Positions 41,222 through 47,102 of a stretch of DNA of 47,102 bases are shown one piece after another. The notes below the pieces were generated by a model. The model made no database searches and was not told the DNA's origin. It worked only from the letters and a program-made list of their open reading frames with translations. Positions within the stretch are counted from its first letter, which is position 1; every line of letters begins with the position of its first letter. Source of the DNA: an uncultured Clostridia bacterium. GTDB taxonomy: Bacteria > Bacillota > Clostridia > Oscillospirales > Ruminococcaceae. The stretch covers positions 1-47,102 of the forward strand of contig CANQNG010000017.1 of assembly GCA_947625155.1 (NCBI GenBank). The letters run 5' to 3'. Made by a program: the position numbers and the translations under genes.

Positions 41222-42466
41222 ATGGAGGATCATGCGATCTTTACCCGTGAAATGAAAGACACGCACACCATACTCATCCCGAATATGCTGCCCATCCAGT
41301 TCCGGCTGCTGATCAGTGTGTTTGAGTTCTACGGCTACCATTGTGAATTGCTCGAAAGCGAATCCCGCACGGTCGTGGAGGAGGGGCTGAAAAATGTCCA
41401 CAATGACACCTGCTACCCGGCGCTGCTTGTGATCGGGCAGTTCATGGAAGCGCTGAAAAGCGGCAAATACGACCCCAACCGCACTGCCCTCATGCTGCCG
41501 CAGACCGGCGGCGGCTGCCGGGCTTCCAATTATATCCACCTGCTCCGGAAATGCCTGAAAGACACATTCCCGCAGGTGCCTGTCATTTCCCTGAATTTTG
41601 TCGGTCTGGAGAAAGACCCCCGCAACGGCTGGCAGCTCACCATGCCCATGATCATCCGGGCGATCTACAGCATCATCTACGGGGATATGCTCATGACACT
41701 CTATAACCAGTGCCGTTCCTATGAACTGATCAAGGGCAGCTCCAAAAAGGTGCTGGATAAATGGATACGCTATATGTCCAAAGAGCTGCGGAAAAACGGC
41801 TACACGAACACCACGAAGTATTACAAGCTGATGCTGGCAGATTTTGCTAAGATCGAACGTTCCTCCATCCCGAGGATCAAGGTCGGCATTGTCGGGGAGA
41901 TCTACGTGAAGTATTCGCCGCTCGCCAACAATCATCTGGAGGACTTTCTCATCTCGGAAGGCTGTGAACCGGTCGTGCCGTCCATGCTGGAATTTATTCT
42001 CTACTGGTCGATCAACAAGGTCAACGATGCCCGGATCTACGGGAAATACACGGCAGCGACCCCGGTCTATCACATGATCTACAAAATGTTCCTTGCCGAG
42101 CAGAAGCGGGTCATCCGGACTATGAAAGAGCATAGCACATTCACACCGCCGCATGATTTTGAGAAGCTCCGGGCTTCTGTGACACGCTACATCGGGCAGG
42201 GCGTGAATATGGGCGAAGGCTGGCTGATACCTGCTGAAATGGGCGCACTTGCCGAAAGCGGCACGGAGAATATCATCTGCACCCAGCCCTTCGGCTGTCT
42301 GCCGAACCACATCATTGCCAAGGGCATGAGCCGGGCGATCAAGGAATACTACCCGGATGCCAATATCGTTGCCATTGACTATGACCCCGGTGCGACCCGT
42401 GTCAATCAGGAAAACCGCATCAAGCTCATGCTTGCCAATGCAAGGGCAAAGCGGGGAGAAGTATAG
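41222..42466 (+). CDS. DUF2229-type / 2-hydroxyacyl-CoA dehydratase-like partner
   Basis: A 414-aa protein matching the C-terminal part of the long activase family (DUF2229/HgdB-like). It has cysteine-containing motifs in VHNDTCYPALLVIGQ, LPQTGGGCRASNY and CTQPFGCLPNHI, the last two likely Fe-S ligands, and GIVGEIYVKYSPLANN in the middle. GAAAGGAG precedes the ATG. It presumably forms a complex with the preceding ATPase. No separate dehydratase subunits are in the window, so its metabolic role is open. Confidence 0.85.
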   Translation: MEDHAIFTREMKDTHTILIPNMLPIQFRLLISVFEFYGYHCELLESESRTVVEEGLKNVHNDTCYPALLVIGQFMEALKSGKYDPNRTALMLPQTGGGCRASNYIHLLRKCLKDTFPQVPVISLNFVGLEKDPRNGWQLTMPMIIRAIYSIIYGDMLMTLYNQCRSYELIKGSSKKVLDKWIRYMSKELRKNGYTNTTKYYKLMLADFAKIERSSIPRIKVGIVGEIYVKYSPLANNHLEDFLISEGCEPVVPSMLEFILYWSINKVNDARIYGKYTAATPVYHMIYKMFLAEQKRVIRTMKEHSTFTPPHDFEKLRASVTRYIGQGVNMGEGWLIPAEMGALAESGTENIICTQPFGCLPNHIIAKGMSRAIKEYYPDANIVAIDYDPGATRVNQENRIKLMLANARAKRGEV

Positions 42467-42496
42467 CAGATGCAAAATTTGGGGTTTTCCCATGAA

Positions 42497-42540
42497 ATAC
42501 CTTCCGGGGATCGGATCTAGAAAAATTTCCCGGAAGGTAT
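42497..42540. terminator. hairpin between activase locus and secDF
   Basis: A 12-bp perfect stem ATACCTTCCGGG (42497-42508) / CCCGGAAGGTAT (42529-42540) with a 20-base loop. Its right arm touches the secDF promoter -35 box. No T-run follows, so a terminator is likely but an operator is possible. Confidence 0.5.
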
Positions 42541-42568
42541 TGACATTTCGTGCGTTTTATACTATAAT
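42540..42568 (+). promoter_or_regulatory. consensus promoter of secDF
   Basis: TTGACA (42540-42545), 17-base spacer, TATAAT (42563-42568): both boxes are perfect sigma-A consensus. Confidence 0.9.
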
Positions 42569-42651
42569 AGGAATGTATGTCGTTTGTTTTGCGGCAAAAA
42601 GAGATTACACCGTCCGATGTTCCGACAAGGGCGGCAACAGGAGGTCAGATC

Positions 42652-44985
42652 GTGAAAAAAAGAGTAGGAAAACCCGTCTTTTTCATTGTCGTGCTATTTA
42701 TACTGGCATTCACCTATACAACGGTATTTGGTGTACTGCGGTATAAGGGCGATATCCCGCATATCTATGTACATGGGCTGAATGACATTCGTCTCGGCAT
42801 CGACATTCAGGGCGGTGTAGATGTCACCTTTGAGCCGGAGGGCGGCGTGGATGCGACCGAGGAGCAGATGAATGCTGCCTTGCAGGTCATTGATCTGCGG
42901 CTGGCAAATCTCGGTATCCATGACAGCGAAACGTATGTAGACTACAACAACAGCCGCATCATCGTGCGCTTCCCGTGGCAGTCGGACGAGGAAAATTTTG
43001 ACCCCGCTGCCGCTGTAGACGAGTTGGGACAGATGTCCGAGCTGACATTCCGCTATGGGCAGGATGCTGACGGCGAGGTCATCATCTCCGGTGCGGATGT
43101 CAATGAAGCCATGGGTGGCTATGACCAGCAGAATTCCCAGTGGGTCGTACAGCTCAGGCTGAACGACACCGGAAAGAGCGCCTTTGCCTCTGCAACGGCG
43201 GAACAGGCTGCCAACGGCGGCTATATCTCCATCTGGATGGATGATACCTGCATCTCCAGTGCGACCGTCAATGAAGCCATCAGCAACGGCGAAGCGGTCA
43301 TTTCCGGCAATTTCACTGCCGAATCCGCACAGGAGCTTGCCGAACAGATCAATTCCGGTGCGCTGCCGTTCTCTCTGGAGCCGACAAGCACCAAGACCCT
43401 TTCCCCGACGCTGGGTTCCGGTGCGCTCCGTGCCATGATCCTGAGCGGGCTGATCGCACTGTGTTTCATTGCGGTCTACATGATCGTACTCTACCGCATC
43501 CCCGGTCTGATCGCCGTGATCGGTCTGATCGGACAGGCAGCCGGTATGCTGGCAGCGGTTTCCGGGTGGTTTGGTTTCCAGCCAAGCTCCACGCTGACGA
43601 TCCCCGGTATTGCCGGTATCATCCTTTCGATCGGTATGGGCGTTGACTGCAACATCATCACCGCCGAGCGTATCCGTGAGGAACTGGCACGCGGCAAAAG
43701 CGTGGAGACTTCCCTCAAGGCAGGCTATCAGAACGCTTTCTCCGCTATCTTGGACGGCAACCTGACACTTGCGATCGTTGCGGTGATCTTGATGGGTGCT
43801 TTCGGTACGAACACCAATCCGCTCACAAGGATCCTCGATGCGACTATTTTCTTCCCATTCGGGGCTACGACGGAGGGCTTTGTGTACTCTTTCGGCTTCA
43901 CGCTGGTCGCTGGTGTGATCCTGAACTTCATCATGGGCGTGGGCGCAGCAAGGCTGATGACGATGTCTCTCGCACGCTTCAAGGCGTTCCAGAAGCCTTC
44001 TCTCTACGGCTACAGCGAAAAGCGCTATAAAGCGCCGAAGATCCGCAAGTTCAGCGAAACGAAAAAGGTGTTTTTCATCCTCTCTTCTGTTCTGATCGTG
44101 CTTTCGTTCTGCACTTCGTTCCTCGGTGTAGAGATCGCCATCGACTTCAAGGGCGGTACGATCGTTTCGTACTCCTACAGCGGTGATCTGGACGAGAACG
44201 CCTGCAGATCTGCCGTGGAAGAGGTGCTTGGTACACCTGTTACGCTCCAGAAGGGCGAAAGCTTTGATGCGGATACCAATATCCTGACCATTTCGTTCAG
44301 CTATGACGAGAGCCTGACACTGGACAAGCAGTCGGAAATGCTGGAAGCCGTTCAGAATGCTTACCCGGACAACAGCATTGAGGAACTGGAAAGCAATGAA
44401 GTCAGCCCGTCCTCCGGTCGGGAGTTCTTCGGGAAGTGTATCGTGGCAGTCATTTTTGCCGCACTTCTGCTGATCATCTACATCGCTCTGCGGTTCAAGA
44501 AGATCAGCGGCTGGTCGGCGGGTGTGTTCACGATCCTGACGCTGCTGCACGACATCATCATCACCTACGGCAGCTTCGTGCTGTGCGGATTTGAGATCAA
44601 CTCCAACTTCATGGCAGTGATCCTGACGATCTTCGGTTACTCGATCAACAACACGATCATCGTCTACGACCGTATCCGTGAGAACCAGCGCCTTATGCTC
44701 CGCACGACGACCATCGCCGAACTGGTCAACACCAGTGCGAGCCAGACGCTCCGCCGTTCTCTGCGCACCTCGATCACGACCATTTCGACTATGATCATCA
44801 TCAGCGTGATCGCCTATCTGTTCCATGTGGAGAGCATCCTGAGCTTCTCCGTGCCGATGACGTTCGGACTGATCGCTGGTACGTACTCCTCCCAGTGCAT
44901 TGCCCCGACCCTGTGGGTATGGTGGAATGAACGCAGAGGGGCAAAGACCATTGCCGACACCGCCAAGCCAACGGCTGCTGCATAA
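42652..44985 (+). CDS. secDF: protein translocase SecDF fusion
   Basis: A 777-aa membrane protein combining SecD and SecF, which use the proton gradient to pull secreted proteins through SecYEG. The SecD half has one N-terminal helix, LGIDIQGGVDVTFEPEGG, the P1 domain, then helices with GMGVDCNIITAERIREE. The SecF half starts near 44080 with IAIDFKGGTIVSYSYSG and has YSINNTIIVYDRIRENQR, the conserved D...R motif. GTG 42652 is chosen because GGAGGTCAGATC directly precedes it and KKRVGKPVFF leads into the first helix; an upstream ATG at 42577 sits just after the promoter. Confidence 0.95.
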   Translation: MKKRVGKPVFFIVVLFILAFTYTTVFGVLRYKGDIPHIYVHGLNDIRLGIDIQGGVDVTFEPEGGVDATEEQMNAALQVIDLRLANLGIHDSETYVDYNNSRIIVRFPWQSDEENFDPAAAVDELGQMSELTFRYGQDADGEVIISGADVNEAMGGYDQQNSQWVVQLRLNDTGKSAFASATAEQAANGGYISIWMDDTCISSATVNEAISNGEAVISGNFTAESAQELAEQINSGALPFSLEPTSTKTLSPTLGSGALRAMILSGLIALCFIAVYMIVLYRIPGLIAVIGLIGQAAGMLAAVSGWFGFQPSSTLTIPGIAGIILSIGMGVDCNIITAERIREELARGKSVETSLKAGYQNAFSAILDGNLTLAIVAVILMGAFGTNTNPLTRILDATIFFPFGATTEGFVYSFGFTLVAGVILNFIMGVGAARLMTMSLARFKAFQKPSLYGYSEKRYKAPKIRKFSETKKVFFILSSVLIVLSFCTSFLGVEIAIDFKGGTIVSYSYSGDLDENACRSAVEEVLGTPVTLQKGESFDADTNILTISFSYDESLTLDKQSEMLEAVQNAYPDNSIEELESNEVSPSSGREFFGKCIVAVIFAALLLIIYIALRFKKISGWSAGVFTILTLLHDIIITYGSFVLCGFEINSNFMAVILTIFGYSINNTIIVYDRIRENQRLMLRTTTIAELVNTSASQTLRRSLRTSITTISTMIIISVIAYLFHVESILSFSVPMTFGLIAGTYSSQCIAPTLWVWWNERRGAKTIADTAKPTAAA

Positions 44986-44995
44986 AAACAGATCG

Positions 44996-45029
44996 CCCCG
45001 CCGCTTCCCGAAAGCGGCGGGGTCAGTTT
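44996..45029 (+). terminator. terminator of secDF
   Basis: An 11-bp perfect GC-rich stem CCCCGCCGCTT / AAGCGGCGGGG with loop CCCGA, followed by TCAGTTTTT. Confidence 0.9.
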
Positions 45030-45205
45030 TTCAAAAAACCCAGTCATCGTTTGCAGCAGCCATTTGAAGTTCGTGATAGTTAGCCATACCAGCCAAAATC
45101 GAGAGATAGAGATATGGCAACATCCGAGCATGACATAGAAAGAGCGGCAGACCTTTTGCTGGCTGACACTTTGCGCACAAGGACTTTCTTTTAGGATCTG
45201 CCCCT
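45030..45205. other. spacer without a supported gene
   Basis: Between the secDF terminator and the metK promoter. The only frames are 18 codons (- strand, MANYHELQM...) and 26 codons (+ strand, MATSEHDIE...). Neither has a convincing ribosome binding site. Nothing else seen. Confidence 0.5.
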
Positions 45206-45234
45206 TGACAAGATACGCCGAATATGGTATAATA
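45206..45234 (+). promoter_or_regulatory. consensus promoter of metK
   Basis: TTGACA (45206-45211), 17-base spacer, TATAAT (45229-45234). It drives the SAM riboswitch leader. Confidence 0.9.
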
Positions 45235-45308
45235 TCGACAGCGGCATAACTCTAGCTATCGTTCCGCTGTGAAACAGTTGTGTTTGCAGCAGCGTTTAGC
45301 CTAAATAC

Positions 45309-45407
45309 CCTTATCAAGAGAGGCTGAGGAACAGGTCCTGTGAAGCCCGGCAACCTGGCAGAAATTGCTGATGGTGCTAAATCCTGCGGTATTACCGAGA
45401 GATGAGG
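45309..45407 (+). ncRNA. SAM-I (S-box) riboswitch aptamer
   Basis: The S-box core is plain: TTATCAAGAGAGGCTGAGGA, GAAGCCCGGCAACCTGGCAG, and the closing CGAGAGATGAGG. P1 is formed by CCTTATC (45309-45315) and GATGAGG (45401-45407). AAGAGAGG and the kink-turn are conserved. Bound S-adenosylmethionine would favour the downstream terminator and lower metK expression. Confidence 0.95.
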
Positions 45408-45423
45408 AATTTTCAGTTCATTC

Positions 45424-45453
45424 ACGGCATTCGGGAGACCGGATGCCGTTTTT
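45424..45453 (+). terminator. riboswitch expression-platform terminator
   Basis: A stem of 11 pairs with one G-T pair (ACGGCATTCGG / CCGGATGCCGT) closed by a GAGA loop, followed by TTTTG, 16 bases after the aptamer. Confidence 0.85.
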
Positions 45454-45495
45454 GACCGCCTCTGTGTGCCGCATGAAACTACAGGAGGTCAGAAT

Positions 45496-46665
45496 ATGAA
45501 ACGACTTTTTACATCCGAATCCGTCACTGAGGGACATCCGGACAAGATCTGCGACCAGATCTCCGATGCCATTCTGGATGCCATTCTGGCACAGGATCCC
45601 CTTGCCCGTGTTGCCTGTGAAACGGCTGTCACAACGGGGATGATCCTTTGCATGGGCGAGATCTCCACCAAGGCAAAAGTGGACATCGCCAAGATCGCCC
45701 GGCAGGTCGTGGTCGATATTGGCTATGATCGTGCCAAATTTGGTTTTGACGGGCATACGTGCAGCGTATTGACTGCCATTGACGAACAGTCGCCGGACAT
45801 TGCCATGGGCGTGAACGGTTCCTGCGACAGCGGCGGTACACCGGAAACGGGGGCAGGCGATCAGGGGATGATGTTCGGGTTTGCCTGCAATGAAACGCCG
45901 GAACTGATGCCGATGCCCATTTCTTTGGCGCACAAGCTTTCTATGAGACTGACAGAGGTGCGGAAAGACGGTACGCTCCGCTATCTGCGCCCTGACGGAA
46001 AAACACAGGTCACTGTGGAATACGATGCAGCCGGTAAGCCCAGCCGTGTGGATGCTATCGTGCTCTCCACGCAGCATGCCAATGACATTCCTGCCGAGCA
46101 GATCCGTGAGGACATCCGGGAACTTGTCATTGATGCCGTTATCCCTGCCGAATTGATGGACAAGGATACCAAGATCTTCATCAACCCGACCGGACGTTTC
46201 GTGGTCGGCGGACCGCAGGGGGATTCCGGTCTGACCGGTCGGAAGATCATCGTGGACACCTACGGCGGCTATGCAAGGCACGGGGGAGGGGCTTTCTCCG
46301 GCAAAGACCCGACCAAGGTGGACAGAAGTGCTGCCTATGCAGCACGCTACATTGCCAAGAACATTGCAGCAGCCGGACTTGCGGAAAAGTGTGAGATCCA
46401 GCTTGCCTATGCCATCGGCGTGGCAAGACCGGTCTCGATCCGGGTGGATACCTTTGGGACGGGAACTGTTCCGGACGAGGCGCTTGCCGATGCTGTCGCA
46501 GCGACGTTTGATCTGACACCGGACGGCATTATCCGGATGCTGGATCTTCGCCGCCCGCAGTACAGAAAAGTCGCTGCCTACGGGCATTTCGGGCGGGAAA
46601 ACCTGAACGTTGCGTGGGAACGCACGGACAAAGCCGAAGCCCTCAAACAGCTTTTTGCAAAATAA
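45496..46665 (+). CDS. metK: S-adenosylmethionine synthetase
   Basis: A 389-aa enzyme making SAM from methionine and ATP. Signature stretches are present: [52 protein letters not shown] and [19 protein letters not shown]. Length is standard. ATG 45496 follows AGGAGG and lies about 45 bases after the riboswitch terminator. The enzyme's own product regulates it through that riboswitch. Confidence 0.97.
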   Translation: MKRLFTSESVTEGHPDKICDQISDAILDAILAQDPLARVACETAVTTGMILCMGEISTKAKVDIAKIARQVVVDIGYDRAKFGFDGHTCSVLTAIDEQSPDIAMGVNGSCDSGGTPETGAGDQGMMFGFACNETPELMPMPISLAHKLSMRLTEVRKDGTLRYLRPDGKTQVTVEYDAAGKPSRVDAIVLSTQHANDIPAEQIREDIRELVIDAVIPAELMDKDTKIFINPTGRFVVGGPQGDSGLTGRKIIVDTYGGYARHGGGAFSGKDPTKVDRSAAYAARYIAKNIAAAGLAEKCEIQLAYAIGVARPVSIRVDTFGTGTVPDEALADAVAATFDLTPDGIIRMLDLRRPQYRKVAAYGHFGRENLNVAWERTDKAEALKQLFAK

Positions 46666-46669
46666 GACC

Positions 46670-46703
46670 AGAAACAGCACCGCCCGAAGGCGATGCTGTT
46701 TCT
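46670..46703. terminator. terminator between metK and the collagen-like gene
   Basis: A stem AGAAACAGCACCGCC / GGCGATGCTGTTTCT with loop CGAA and one mismatch. T-rich on the + side (TTTCTT) and positioned for both convergent genes. Confidence 0.8.
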
Positions 46704-46712
46704 TCCGTGAGA

Positions 46713-47102
46713 TCAGGTAGCCACCAGTCCTGCAGCCTGCAAAGCTGTCACCAGTGCATTGAACTGTGTAGCGATCTGCTCGGTGGTCGCCGTAGCCGGA
46801 TCGGCAAGCGCTGCCACTGCTGCTGCCGGAGTCAGCACTGCGTCTGCGCCTGTCGCACCCGTTGCTCCGGTAGGTCCTGTCGGTCCAGTCGCACCAGTAG
46901 CCCCGGTAGGACCAGTCGGACCGACCGCACCGTCTGCTCCAGTCGCACCAGTAGCCCCGGTAGGACCAGTTGGACCGACTGCGCCGTCTGCACCCGCTGC
47001 ACCAGTAGCCCCGGTAGGACCAGTCGGACCGACTGCGCCGTCTGCACCCGCTGCACCAGTAGCCCCGGTAGGACCAGTCGGACCGACTGCGCCGTCTGCA
47101 CC
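46713..47102 (-). CDS. collagen-like repeat protein, C-terminal part
   Basis: On the - strand the frame ends at 46713 and is open to the window edge (130 codons, start not included). It encodes Gly-X-Y triplets, mostly [18 protein letters not shown], an 18-residue (54-bp) unit repeated several times. A non-collagen end of about 47 residues ([17 protein letters not shown] to [10 protein letters not shown]) follows. Such BclA-like proteins form triple-helical filaments on exosporium or cell surface, with the C-terminal domain used for trimerization. This fits the spore-former evidence, though the N-terminal targeting region is outside the window. Confidence 0.85.
   Translation of the reverse strand, partial: GADGAVGPTGPTGATGAAGADGAVGPTGPTGATGAAGADGAVGPTGPTGATGATGADGAVGPTGPTGATGATGPTGPTGATGATGADAVLTPAAAVAALADPATATTEQIATQFNALVTALQAAGLVAT
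46870..47102 (-). repeat. 54-bp tandem repeat array (collagen-like)
   Basis: Near-identical 54-bp units within the collagen-like gene, clearest from about 46,970 to the edge. They continue beyond the window. Confidence 0.8.

Noticed and set aside
42694-44826. A 710-codon open frame antisense to secDF
   Set aside because: It mirrors the codon pattern of secDF, has no ribosome binding site, and its translation is rich in H, D and R without any domain. The same applies to the long antisense frames over metK (45418-46680), the activase partner (41141-42493) and the GTPase gene (5833-6822).
45050-45180. Small ORFs between the secDF terminator and the metK promoter
   Set aside because: They are 18 and 26 codons long, without convincing ribosome binding sites or recognisable sequence.
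46832-47101. An 89-codon repeat-rich frame on the - strand at the right edge
   Set aside because: It is out of phase with the collagen-like frame, which has a sensible non-repeat C-terminus and the Gly-X-Y pattern.
46870-47102. CRISPR array
   Set aside because: The regular repeats have no unique spacers and are coding Gly-X-Y units. No CRISPR array was seen elsewhere.

Overview
The window looks like the chromosome of a spore-forming Gram-positive gut Firmicute, most like Ruminococcus/Oscillospiraceae. This is inferred from spoVAC, a SAM-I riboswitch in front of metK, a fused SecDF, strong AGGAGG ribosome binding sites, sigma-A-type promoters, and a 2-hydroxyacyl-CoA-dehydratase-activase-like locus. 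Species was not determined. There are two parts: an accessory region from 1 to about 20,500, and a GC-richer housekeeping region from the initiator tRNA gene (20540-20613) to the right end.

Accessory region, part A (1-9312). An RCC1-repeat protein with no visible start is followed by a tight + strand operon: a HEPN-motif protein, an SPFH/zinc-ribbon protein and a four-helix membrane protein. Facing it on the - strand is a second operon: an unknown 114-aa protein and two different dynamin-like GTPases, driven by a clear promoter. Between the two lies an Rpn-type PD-(D/E)XK nuclease/transposase gene, flanked by a diverged second copy of the 3' end of the downstream dynamin gene. SPFH proteins of the YdjI type and bacterial dynamins both act on stressed membranes, so I propose one membrane-surveillance or defence locus. 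This is the best candidate for an undescribed system in the window.

Accessory region, part B (9401-20378). Remains of two integrative mobilizable elements lie side by side. The first has MobC and a very short relaxase (- strand), a DUF960 protein, an amidoligase, a class II glutamine amidotransferase and a tyrosine integrase. The second has a tyrosine integrase, a D5-like primase/helicase broken by a frameshift, MobC and a relaxase that is frameshifted near its start. Between the two is an AT-rich 581-aa gene of unknown function with a hairpin leader. The block ends beside the 3' end of tRNA-fMet, a plausible integration site, although I found no second att copy.

Housekeeping region (20540-47102). 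From left to right it carries: tRNA-fMet; a NatAB-like ABC exporter; a DtxR/MntR-type regulator and an Sfp-type phosphopantetheinyl transferase; a histidine phosphatase; spoVAC; a two-component system with an unusual acidic/proline-rich sensor; polA, rimI, an inserted NERD-domain gene and tsaD; a - strand operon of a divergent LCP protein, TatD and a PhoPR-like pair; a SLOG/DUF1273 protein; alr; a two-gene acyl-CoA dehydratase activase system; secDF; a SAM riboswitch with metK; and the 3' end of a collagen-like repeat protein that runs off the right edge.
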